In this document: positions 51,550 through 62,230 of the stretch, in pieces
How the letters are laid out: every line of letters starts with the position of its first letter
Position numbering within the stretch: position 1 is the stretch's first letter
Source of the DNA: Asparagopsis taxiformis
Lineage: Eukaryota > Rhodophyta > Florideophyceae > Bonnemaisoniales > Bonnemaisoniaceae
DNA: 64,000 nucleotides
Assembly (NCBI GenBank): GCA_030407315.1
Contig: JALQPE010001828.1
Location: 1-64,000 of the forward strand
Reading direction: 5' to 3'
The notes under the pieces: model-generated
Told to the model about the DNA's origin: nothing
The model's database searches: none
What the model saw: only the letters and a program-made list of their open reading frames with translations
Translations under genes and position numbers: made by a program

Positions 51550-53178
51550 TCAGATATCTAAACGCTCCCAGTAGTTGACATTGAAGGGAGGCTGTAGCAA
51601 CTTCTCCCTGGAAGTTCGAAGTGATAGATGGGACCGGATGGGATGCTGGTACCTCACCGAAGAACGACCCTCCGCGAATCCCATTCCTCCGTGGTACACG
51701 TCCGTTCGGCATAAAAGCAAGGAATACGGTGGGATGCGCACGTTCGTCACTGGCTCGCGCTACTTGTCTTTCGCTGGATGACTTAGGCACACATGGCTAA
51801 ACTTGGCGATACGAATGATGAACCCATCCGCACCAGCAGCCATCATGAAATATGATGGCGAGTTGAGAGGACCAGTTCCAGTTCCCTCACGGACCGGAAC
51901 ATCGGTATGAATAAGTTGCTCCTGACTACCTTCTGCGGTCAAAATCAGACAAAGACCCGTTTCTGGAAAAACCGCCGCTTCTTCTCGTCCAAACCCGAGC
52001 TTCAGGTTCTCCGCACAAATCGCCTTACCTAGCTCCAGAACCAGCTTGTTCCTGTACTGCCGCGCGCTTTCTTGCTCAAGGTCATCGCAGATGCTTTTCC
52101 GGTCTGTCTTGAATACACCAGTGCTGTCTTTCGGTCGAAGTGGTTTCCACGGGTTCTTCTCACTTGCACTTGAGCCACTTGTAGTACCTTGGAATGTGTT
52201 GGCCATCTGTGTGAATAACTCGTGCGTAGCTGCTCCCACTGTAGTAGAAGAGAAGATGTCTTGCAACACCACGTAACCAAGCTCGTCGATCATTCTCCTC
52301 TGGTAGCTGAAGTATTGTTGGCTTTCACAAGAACCGAGGGGACATACCAAAGTAGAGTAGCCTGCAGCTGCTTCCATTATCTCCGTCCGGATTGTATCAA
52401 TGTCTTCTTTTGTGATATAATACTTCATTCTCGAGTTGGAAGGAACGCATAAATGCAGCTTCTCAGGTATCTCCTCTGCGAATGTGCGGTCTGGAAGGGA
52501 GTTTTCTTGCTCGTCAGTGAAGAGTGGTGCTTCTTCTCCAGTCGTTCGTTTTCTTGCATTGACTCTACTCTTCTTTTCCCGGGGAGGCCCAATCTCAATG
52601 TTGTCATCCGGCGTATTGGGCTCAGAAAACTTCGCGCTAGTTTCTTCCCTTCTTCGCTTCTTATGCAACCTGGACTCGTTTTCATCGCCGCTTCCACCAG
52701 AACTCCTGCTTCTTCCCGAATTCTCCTTGTCCACTCCGGCCGGGCTAGTGCTGTTAGTTTCTGGTGTCCTGATTCGAAGTTTCAATAGCACAGAGCGGTT
52801 CTGCGCATCTCCCGCTTGTTGTCCAGGCGTGTCTATGTCCATGCGACCACTATTGTCCAAGTTGATATCCAGACTTTGCGTATCGCCGCTTTGTTTCCTT
52901 CCCTGAGGAAGATCTTCTCTGAAAATCCTTCCCGGCGAATTATCCCTGGCACGGCTTTCCCGCTCTGCCCTTAAAGCTGAAAGACGTTCCTGTTCTTTTT
53001 GGAGAACAGCAAGACTTTCTGCTTCCCTCTTCTCAGCTGCTGCAAGACGCGTGGCAGGACGTTCCTGTACATCCTCTTTTGCTGCGGCAGGACGGTCTTC
53101 TGCTTCTTTCGGGGTGTTCAGAGGTGCCTCTTCTATTGCTTTCGTCGCGACAGGAGGAATCACTTCTTCAGCCACCAC
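51550..53178 (-). pseudogene. PhyH-like dioxygenase half of a third ParB-dioxygenase gene
   Basis: Open from about 53,178 (GTG, following the palindrome) to a TAG at 51,760-51,762, and continuing in the same frame to 51,550. A long acidic/basic low-complexity region comes first (ERPATRLAAAEKREAES, KKRRREE). Then comes the oxygenase, with KYYITKEDIDTIRTEIMEAA, ELGYVVLQDIFSSTT, the H-x-D motif (EQLIHTDVPV) and SYFMMAAGADGFIIRI. Beyond the stop the distal part is readable (RIPPYSLLLCRTDVYHGGMG) with the second His ligand. A single in-frame stop separates the two halves of the active site. A TAG also interrupts the paralogue at 27,008, but the intact copies have no such stop. I infer decay rather than recoding. 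Confidence 0.75.
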
Positions 53179-53217
53179 ATTTGGAGTAATTTCAAATTAC
53201 TCCAAATGTGGTGGCTG
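53169..53217. repeat. Perfect 49-bp palindrome between the two half-genes
   Basis: Arms of 24 bp (CAGCCACCACATTTGGAG continuing to TAATTT, and its complement) separated by a single C. It ends the acidic-linker frame on one side (ELPATTFGVI-stop) and opens the dioxygenase frame on the other (ITPNVVAEEVIPPV). An inverted duplication here could have separated the ParB and dioxygenase parts. Confidence 0.9.
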
Positions 53218-53467
53218 GAAGTTCCTGTTCTTCTTCCACAACAGCAGAAACTTCCTGCTCTACTTGGGCTTCGGCAGATATTCCTTCTTCTGCTTGAACA
53301 GGACCAGAAGTTTCCACCGTTTCCTTCTCTGTAGAATTATTTCCCTGTTCTGCGGCAGTAGGTGCTTCTTCCTCTTCTGCTTTGGCGCCAGCAACAAGTG
53401 CTTTTTCTATTTCTCCGGGGGTCATGCGATTCCGTTCCCTCTCCTCCTCCGCTTTCGTCTCCTGCAT
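53192..53467 (-). pseudogene. Acidic linker of the third ParB-dioxygenase gene
   Basis: A Glu/Ala/Val-rich frame (91 codons) in the same frame as the ParB half (54,703-53,552) and separated from it by two stops. The composition resembles the linker of the intact protein at 20,526, which supports one original gene across 51.5-54.7 kb. Confidence 0.5.
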
Positions 53468-53551
53468 TGCCTTTGTCCCGGTAGCATATTCCAGTTTGTC
53501 GAAAAATACTGTCTGTAAACATCCCGTTCTTGGTTCTCAGACTGCTTCTGT

Positions 53552-54703
53552 CTACCACGTCGTCATGAAAGTCGACAAGGACGAATACAATGCGCTCTCC
53601 AATGCGATGATCATTATCCCCGACCTCCTTCGCGTTTTCTGCTGCCAATCCGTTCGCACGAATTCCTCCATCGTTGCAGAGTTCAACCACTTGCGGACGA
53701 CCTCTGCCATATCATAGATGGCCAACAGAGCCAGTAGCCAAGTGCGCATCGTGAACGGACTTCCGCTTCCAATATTTCTGACAAGTCCTCTCTTCCTCCT
53801 CATCCTTGTCCACGACGCTGTCATCTCGAGCACAAACCATTGGAACCACTCCTTATCGCGCGTCCCGTGTCCGTCCGTGCCATTGCGGAATATTGCGTTA
53901 TTGACAAGATCGAGCACGCACCCGTACATATCGGCAGAGTCAATTCGAGAAAAGTCCGCATATCTTCCCTCGGTTCTTGCATCCTCGATTTCTCTATTCC
54001 TATCCAAAGCATTGTAAACGCTAGGGATAGAGCTCCAGTACACGAAAGCAACGCTGTCTGTGCGATTGAACCCCTTCGCAATGTTGATGTACTGCCTATA
54101 CGAGTTCTCCGAACGGTTCCTGTCGGACGGCAGAATATAGCTCACTTCTTTCAGAATAGGAATAAGCCGGACAACAGGAAGATCCATCTGGTTGGAAAAC
54201 CTGAGAAACTCTATGACCGCACACACATTGTCGGCAATGCTCACAGAAGCGACATCGTGAGTTTGTATATTGGCTTCGAGAGACAGTTTCAGAACCTCCA
54301 GCGCATCGAAAATTAGACGCCCGTTCGGCGCAATCAACTGTTGTACCCAAACCAATTCCAGGGAATCCCTGTTCTTTCCTGAGTACTTCTCCAGGCATAG
54401 TTGCAGAGCAGCTATGCGATGAGAGCCATCGATGCAGTAAAACTCGTCTCCTTCGTTATCTTCCATTTTGCAGACTGTAATCATAGTTCCAGTGGTAGAG
54501 AAACCTCTATCCATGAAAATGCTGCCCAGTTCGTTTACACGACCCGGTCGCACCAAACGGGAGGTCACTGTCGGAAACTTCACTTTGCGAGGATCAACTT
54601 GCACTTTAGAAGAGCTGTACTGAGCAATAGTGATGCTTTTCTCTTCAGCAGAAGGAGAATTGCTCTTCTCCGCTGTAGTATTCATGATACTATTGTCTCC
54701 CAT
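53552..54703 (-). CDS. ParB-like domain half of a third ParB-dioxygenase gene
   Basis: I choose the start at 54,703 (MGDNSIMNTTAEKSNSPS); the frame is open to 54,775 without a Met. It has the ParB/sulfiredoxin-type motif FYCIDGSHRIAALQLCLE, then a helical region (DNVCAVIEFLRFSNQMDLP, QYINIAKGFNRTDSVAF) and ends at MTTW. The motif keeps D-G-x-H-R but with Ser in the third place, so it is a more distant paralogue than the 20,526/24,377 pair. The dioxygenase half follows in the same direction after the palindrome. On its own the half-protein could still fold and act as a ParB-type nucleotide-binding or DNA-associated protein (inference). No CT-rich leader is evident. Confidence 0.65.
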   Translation of the reverse strand: MGDNSIMNTTAEKSNSPSAEEKSITIAQYSSSKVQVDPRKVKFPTVTSRLVRPGRVNELGSIFMDRGFSTTGTMITVCKMEDNEGDEFYCIDGSHRIAALQLCLEKYSGKNRDSLELVWVQQLIAPNGRLIFDALEVLKLSLEANIQTHDVASVSIADNVCAVIEFLRFSNQMDLPVVRLIPILKEVSYILPSDRNRSENSYRQYINIAKGFNRTDSVAFVYWSSIPSVYNALDRNREIEDARTEGRYADFSRIDSADMYGCVLDLVNNAIFRNGTDGHGTRDKEWFQWFVLEMTASWTRMRRKRGLVRNIGSGSPFTMRTWLLALLAIYDMAEVVRKWLNSATMEEFVRTDWQQKTRRRSGIMIIALESALYSSLSTFMTTW

Positions 54704-54775
54704 TGTAATCCCTGCAATCTCAGTTCGTTCAATCGGTTCTCTGTTCAAATGTTGTGTAGACGATGAAATCCACAA

Positions 54776-55721
54776 TTGTGGTACCTCCGAGTGCGCTTCC
54801 CGTCTCTCAGCTTCCTCTCATATACTGTCCAGACAAGACATCCCCTACCTAGCTTCAGTCCTGATGAACCTTACGCTGCACCCGCTCAGCACCTCTGACT
54901 CTACCTGATCCTCATACCTCCACAAAGCGTTTAGCTCTTTCCATCAATCTACAACTAATAGTATGTACCTCTAGCGGATATAATGCAATCGAACCCGTTT
55001 ACCTCACCACGTCAATTATCATTCATATTCCAACAACCTATTTCATCCACACTCTCCACCTCGCTTCTTCTTCCGTACCATTGATTCCTATCAATCGATT
55101 CTCCGTGAGTTTTATACATTTACTACGATCCACCTCTCCTACAAGTCTGAAAAACTCATTTCTACACTAACTTTTGCTACTCACAAATAACCGGTTCCCG
55201 TGCAGGCCACTGCTTGAATTTCTTCCTATTGGCGTAATCGGCAGGAAAGGATTCATAGGCTATTTAAACGGTGATCATATAAATGGTCTACTCTAAGCAC
55301 TAATACTGAATCTGATTTTCTCATGCACGTAGTTCCTACTCGTATACTCTACCATATTCTGGGCCCTATTCACAAGATGAAAACACGATCTCTCGTTCAA
55401 TCGTACTCGGTGTGATATCTTAAATTAGCATAAATTTATATATTGCAATGCAGACTCACTGCTCGCTTGCAACATGAAAATTATAAAAATTCTTCGACAC
55501 TGCTGTTTCCTAGCCGCCCACATTCACGTGGCCCGCTTTGACTGCCTGCCAAGTGTGCTCGGAGCATACAATGACGTCATCGATATATACCATCTACATC
55601 ATCACTGGAAGCGCGGACTCCTCGTCCAGGAAAGTGCGCCATTTTTCTTACTCTTCACCTCCCCCTTTCCTGTAGGCCCCATATGCTAGTGTTTCTCCTA
55701 TATTTCTGTAGTGATGACGTC
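54776..55721. other. AT-rich intergenic stretch
   Basis: No frame or repeat of note apart from a minor frame at 55,474-55,689. It ends exactly where block B begins. Confidence 0.45.
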
Positions 55722-57390
55722 CGTCTGTGTTCTCGGAAATGGACGCGGACGTCCACAACCTCTAGTACACCTAGTATTACTAGGCGGACGTCCATGTTCT
55801 CCAGTATTTTTGGATGTCCGCCTAGAACCAGACGTCCATGCGGTCTAGTACGTCTAGTATTACTAGGGCGACATTCATTGTTTCTAGTACCACGGATGTC
55901 CCCCTCGGGATGGACTTCCGCCATGTCTATGTCCACCTAGGACGGGCGCCGGTTCAGAAATTCAAAAATTTCGACCCCAGAAATTTCTGCCGCCGTGCTC
56001 GACATGGATGTCCGCATCCATCACGGCGACCACTCTATTTTTCCTTGTCGGTCGACTCCAATTTCGTCTTTAATTTTTTCATCCTCTCGCTCACACCCCC
56101 TTCCAGTTGGTGCTCACCTCCCCCGTACTGTACCTCAAACACCCCCAATACCACTCTAGCACGCATTTTCAGCTACCTATCCCCGCTTCCACGGTGCACA
56201 CCTCCATTCCATACCTACTTTTCTGCTCTACCGTACAGATTTCGTATAACCAGTCCTCATACTACCTCAGAATAGGGCAAAACACCCCGTATCTCCTCGA
56301 CCATGCTCTCCCCCATCACCTTTGCAACGTATTGTTCTTCAATACCCTCTCTCCTCTACCCTCAACCCCTCTCCTTCGCCCTCTACACAAACTTCCCCTG
56401 CAGCTTACTGTTCCAAAACCTCTCACTCCCCATCCCGTACCCGACCTGCTCCACCCCTCCCTCCCTCAGCTGCTCCATGCCCCCACGCCATCCGCATCTT
56501 CGATACCGTATACACCACCACCACCGGCCCACGCTCCCGCACTGCGGGGTGGCACCCCCGCCGTCTCCCCAGAAACCTCCCCGCTCTGAAACACATATCA
56601 ACCCCCCACTTCGCACCCTTCCTCCCACTCCCCTCCCTCCCCAAATACAATAACCCCCTTCTTCTCCATCACATCCCCACTCACCACAGCCAGAACAGAC
56701 GCCACCCCCTCCCCCTCTTTCTCCTCACTTTCCTAAAACCCCCTCCTCTCGGCGACTTCAACCGCACCCTCCTACGGTCCCACCTAAACACCTCCTCCGC
56801 CCTCACTACCCCAACACCCCGCAGCGTCTCCCCAATCCCCATAATATGCTTGTCGGCACTCCTCTCCGAATCACACTCCATTCTAAACCCGCACTCCGTA
56901 CATTTCCACCTCCCCCTGTACCATCCCAAGATTGCATCCCTCCACAGAACACATCCTCATACCACAGAAGAATTTTCTTCCTCTCATACCTCATCCTTAA
57001 AACCTCCATCTGCTCCATGTAAATTTCGATGTAAATATTTTCTCCACTATGCAATCTCAAACATGTATGAACGTATGCCTTTCCGCTTTGTCACCCTTGA
57101 ATATTGGTACTCATGTATTCATAAAATAGGGCCACCCACATCCCTATCCCGTTCTGCAAGCTTTACAAACCACTAGACGCATACTCCACAACTATACAAC
57201 AAACACTACTCGCTATTTCAGACGACGCGGTACACAAGTAGCGTAGTCTCAACCTTCCGTGCAGCCTTCCCTGATGCGTACAAGTGCGAAACACGTCTAT
57301 ACTACTACTACTACTACGATATAGTATATCAGAAGTGACTGCGGGAATTTTCGGCACAGGAGATGCTGGGTCACAAAATTGATTTTTCGG
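55722..57390 (+). repeat. Block B (plus orientation, third copy)
   Basis: It begins CGTCTGTGTTCTCGGAAATGG and ends at the A junction. It differs from the 58.6-kb copy by scattered substitutions and a short insertion near 56,540 (CACTGCGGGGTGGCACC). The minus-strand frame at 56,681-56,929 again shows WKCTECGFRMECDSE. Confidence 0.85.
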
Positions 57391-57860
57391 AAATTTTAGA
57401 ATTTCTGGGCTGGCCAGCAGTGCAATCGAGCTGGACATCCACCGGACGTCCATTTCAGGTTGGTCGTGAGAGAGTGAGGCGGGACCATGATGGAACAAGG
57501 ACCAAGACCTGTCCGTGACGTGTTGAGCCTGAAATCGACCCTTCGTCAGACGCCATTTTGGCTTACAGTTAGTGCTTACAGAAGCCAGTGACAACCCCAC
57601 TCGGGGCGGCGGCCGGTGCCTGGGGCCGTTGTGGCCAAATTAGACACCTTGATTAGAATTAAAATTTGGGCTATTCTCAAAAACATGCACATGTGAACAT
57701 GTTTTTGAGATGGGGGTGTGCCGTACGGCACAATGGACCGCCCAAATCGATGTTTTTTGCAATATTTTTTTGTGCCCGAAATTGTAGAATTTCTGGGCTG
57801 GCCAGCAATGCATCTGAGCTGGACATCCACCGGACGTCCATTTCAGGTTGATCGTGTATC
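57391..57860 (+). repeat. Satellite A, one full and one partial copy (plus orientation)
   Basis: The usual landmarks, with TGCCGTACGGCA at 57,719. This is the shortest A array among the gene-A-B units. Confidence 0.9.
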
Positions 57861-58123
57861 GTGCACGTCCACACATTACCGGAAGCAAGTAGGCGATGAA
57901 GCACCTACAAACCCAATTGTTCTGCTATTTCTACCATAGACCATCGAGTCTAGAGATGGGAGGGAATCGTCCTGGAAATCATGCTCCAACCCACGAGGGA
58001 ATGGACAATCTAGTTGAAAGCATGGAACGGAAGTACATTATACTACGTTCATAGATTGAAAGTGATAAAGGAGATGATTATATTCTCGATAATTGTTTAC
58101 CAAAGTAGTAGTTGTTAAGCTAT

Positions 58124-58566
58124 CTAGCCGTCGGAAAATTGTTCTTCGTCTTCGTCCTCATCATATTCAGGATCTCCCGGCAGAATAGGCGTTATCGGCA
58201 ACCGTGGAGTTGAATAGCTCAAGATGAATTCTTCACCCGGTGTGAGGGTTCTCTTCTTGGGAGCTTCTGTCGTCTTCATCCGCATGATTCCGAGCTGCCC
58301 TGTCTTCGGCCTACGATCTTTCTTGACCGGGATGGGAACAACTGTCTTGTGGCGAACATTGACAGGTGCCGGTTGACTTTGCCTGGCAGACCGGCGCGGA
58401 GCATTGGCGATTACTTCTTCTTCGAATCCCAACCGCCTGATGAAACCAAACGAAACATTGTCGGGAATCGGATACGACGCATTCCTGAAATACGTGTGAT
58501 ACCTCGTTGTCGTGTGTGACACAACTCTGTCGACATGCCCTGCCCCGGCATGTTGTACATGGCCGT
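58124..58566 (-). pseudogene. 5'-truncated PhyH-like dioxygenase gene end (paralogue)
   Basis: Read on the minus strand, it starts abruptly at the block B border (58,567) inside the distal-His region. GHVQHAGAGHVDRVVSHTTT is kept, but the upstream H-x-D and everything before it are missing. The rest follows the paralogue at 62,231 closely and then differs near the C-terminus (EAPKKRTLTPGEEFILSYST). The acidic end EDEEQFSDG is conserved. The different C-terminus shows that this is a paralogue rather than a simple duplicate of the neighbouring gene. It cannot encode an active enzyme. Confidence 0.85.
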
Positions 58567-60215
58567 CGTCTGTGTTCTCGGAAATGGACGCGGACGTCCA
58601 CAACCTCTAGTACACCTAGTATTACTAGGCGGACGTCCATGTTCTCCAGTATTTTTGGATGTCCGCCTAGAACCGGACGTCCATGTGGTCTAGTACGTCT
58701 AGTATTACTAGGGCGACATTCATTGTTTCTAGTACCACGGATGTCCCCCTCGGGATGGACTTCCGCCATGTCTATGTCCACCTAGGACGGGCGCCGGTTC
58801 AGAAATTCAAAAATTTCGACCCCAGAAATTTCTGCCGCCGTGCTCGACATGGATGTCCGCATCCATCACGGCGACCACTCTATTTTTCCTTGTCGGTCGA
58901 CTCCAATTTCGTCTTTAATTTTTTCATCCTCTCGCTCACACCCCCTTCCAGTTGGTGCTCACCTCCTCCGTACTGTACCTCAAACACCCCCAATACCACT
59001 CTAGCACGCATTTTTAGCTACCTATCCCCGCTTCCACGGTGCACACCTCCATTCCATACCTACTTTTCTGCTCTACCGTACAGATTTCGTATAACCAGTC
59101 CTCATACTACCTCAGAATAGGGCAAAAACACCCCCTATCTCCTCGACCATGCTCTCCCCCATCACCTTTGCAACGTATTGTTCTTCAATACCCTCTCTCC
59201 TCTACCTTCAACCCCTCTCCTTCGCCCTCTCCACAAACTTCCCCTGCAGCTTACTCTTCCAAAACCTCTCAGTCCCCATCCCGTACCCGACCTGCTCCAC
59301 CCCTCCCTCCCTCAGCTGCTCCATGCCCCCACGCCATCCGCATCTTCGATACCGTATACACCACCACAACTGGCCCACGCTCCCGCTCCCCCGCCGTCTC
59401 CCCAGAAACCTCCCCGCTCTGAAACACATATCAACCCCCCACTTCGCACCCTTCCTCCCACTCCCCTCCCTCCCCAAATACAATAACCCCCTTCTTCTCC
59501 ATCACATCCCCACTCACCACAGCCAGAACAGACCTTCCCGCCTCTTTCTCCTCACTTTCCTAAAAACCCCCTCCTCTCGGCGCCTTCAACCGCACCCTCC
59601 TACGGTCCCACCTAAACACCTCCTCCGCCCTCACTACCCCAACACCCCGCAGCGTCTCCCAAATCCCCATAATATGCTTTTCGGCACTCCTCTCCGAATC
59701 ACACTCCATTCTAAACCCGCACTCCGTACATTTCCACCTCCCCCTGTACCATCCCAGGATTCCATCCCCCCTTAGAACACATCCTCATACCACAGAAGAA
59801 TTTTCTTCCTCTCATACCTCATCCTTGAAACCTCCATCTCCTCCATGTAAATTTCGATGTAAATATTTTCTCCACTATGCAATCTCAAACATGTATGAGC
59901 CTATGACTTTCCGCTTTGTCAACCCTGAATATTGGTACTCATGTATTCATAAAATAGGGCCACCCACATCCCTATCCCGTTCTGCAAGCTTTACAAACCA
60001 CTAGACGCATACTCCACAACTATACAACAAACACTACTCGCTATTTCAGACGACGCGGTACACAAGTAGCGTAGTCTCAACCTTCCGTGCAGCCTTCCCT
60101 GATGCGTACAAGTGCGAAACACGTCTAGACTACTACTACTACGATATAGTATATCAGAAGTGACTGCTGGAATTTTCGGCACAGGAGATGCTGGGCCACC
60201 AAATTGATTTTTCGG
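58567..60215 (+). repeat. Block B (plus orientation, fourth copy)
   Basis: Nearly identical to the inverse of 15,861-17,506. Its outer end abuts the truncated dioxygenase gene at 58,566 and its inner end joins satellite A. Confidence 0.9.
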
Positions 60216-61960
60216 AAATTTTAGAATTTCTGGGCTGGCCAGCAATGCAATCGAGCTGGACATCCACCGGACGTCCATTTCAGGTTGGTCGTGAGAGAGC
60301 GGGGCGGGACCATGATGGAACAAGGACCAAGACCTGTCCCTGGCGTATTGAGCCTGAAATTGACCCTTCGTCAGACGCCATTTAGCCTTACAGTTGGTGC
60401 TTACAGAAGCCAGTGATAGCCCCGATCGGGGCCGGTGGCCGGTGCCTGGGGCCGTTGTGGCCAAATTAGACACCCTGATTTGAATTAAAATTTGGGCTAT
60501 TCTCAAAAACATGCACATGTGAACATGTTTTTGAGATGGGGGTGTGCCGTACGGCACAATCGACCCGCCCAAATCGTTGATTTTTGCAAGATTTTTTTGT
60601 GCCCGAAATTTTAGAATTTCTGGGCTGGCCAGCAATGCAATCGAGCTGGACATCCACCGGACGTCCATTTCAGGTTGGTCGTGAGAGAGCGGGGCGGGAC
60701 CATGATGGAACAAGGACCAAGACCTGTCCCTGGCGTATTGAGCCTGAAATTGACCCTTCGTCAGACGCCATTTAGCCTTACAGTTGGTGCTTACAGAAGC
60801 CAGTGATAGCCCCGATCGGGGCCGGTGGCCGGTGCCTGGGGCCGTTGTGGCCAAATTAGACACCCTGATTTGAATTAAAATTTGGGCTATTCTCAAAAAC
60901 ATGCACATGTGAACATGTTTTTGAGATGGGGGTGTGCCGTACGGCACAATCGACCGCCCAAATCGATGTTTTTTGCAATATTTTTTTGTGCCCGAAATTT
61001 TAGAATTTCTGGGCTGGCCAGCAATGCAATCGAGCTGGACATCCACCGGACGTCCATTTCAGGTTGGTCGTGAGAGAGCGGGGCGGGACCATGATGGAAC
61101 AAGGACCAAGACCTGTCCCTGGCGTATTGAGCCTGAAATTGACCCTTCGTCAGACGCCATTTAGCCTTACAGTTGGTGCTTACAGAAGCCAGTGATAGCC
61201 CCGATCGGGGCCGGTGGCCGGTGCCTGGGGCCGTTGTGGCCAAATTAGACACCCTGATTTGAATTAAAATTTGGGCTATTCTCAAAAACATGCACATGTG
61301 AACATGTTTTTGAGATGGGGGTGTGCCGTACGGCACAATCGACCCGCCCAAATCGTTGATTTTTGCAAGATTTTTTGTGCCCGAAATTGTAGAATTTCTG
61401 GGCTGGCCAGCAGTGCATCTGAGATGGACATCCACCGGACGTCCATTTCAGGTTGGTCGTGTGCTGCCTACATCCACGCATTGCAGCAACTAAGCAGGCG
61501 AGTTCACTACTCATACAAAGTGCACGGAATACGAGTAACGTGATGGGTGAGTAGTGTTTGTCGTGGAGGAGTAAGGCAGGACCATGATGGAACAGGGGAA
61601 ACGATGTCACCCTAGCATAACTTAGGCTTGAAGCCTGGAATCGACCCATCGTTAGGCGCCATTTAGCCTTACAGTTAGTGCTTACAGAAGCCAGTGATGA
61701 CCCCGCTCGGGGCGGCGGTTCCGGTGCCTGGGGCCGTTGTGGCCAAATTAGACACCCTGATTTGAATTAAAATTTGGGCTATTCTCAAAAACATGCACAT
61801 GTGAACATGTTTTTGAGATGGGGGTGTGCCGTACGGCACAATCGACCGCCCAAATCGATGTTTTTTGCAATATTTTTTTGTGCCCGAAATTGTAGAATTT
61901 CTGGGCCGGCCAGGAATGCATCTGAGTTGGACATCCACCGGACGTCCATTTCAGGTGATC
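60216..61960 (+). repeat. Satellite A array, about five copies (plus orientation)
   Basis: Mirror image of the 14.5-15.9 kb array with one extra unit of about 300 bp. The TGATAGCCCCGATCGGGGCC landmark repeats in each unit. Confidence 0.9.
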
Positions 61961-62230
61961 GTGTATCGTGCACGTCCAGCCATTACCAGAAGCAAGTTGG
62001 CGATGAAGCACGTATAAACCCAATTGTTCTGCTATTTCTAGCATAGACCATCGAGTCTAGAGATGTGAGGGAATCGTCCTGGAATCATGCTCCAACCCAC
62101 TAGGGAATGGACAATCTAGTTTGAAAGCATGGAACGGAAGTGCATTATAGTAGGTTCATAGATTGAAAGTGATAAAGGAGATGATTATATTCTCGATAAT
62201 TGTTTGCTAAAGTAGTTGTTGTTAAGATAT
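61961..62230. other. 3' flank of the right-hand dioxygenase gene
   Basis: Inverted near-identical copy of 14,236-14,509. No frame; probably the 3' untranslated region. Confidence 0.6.
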
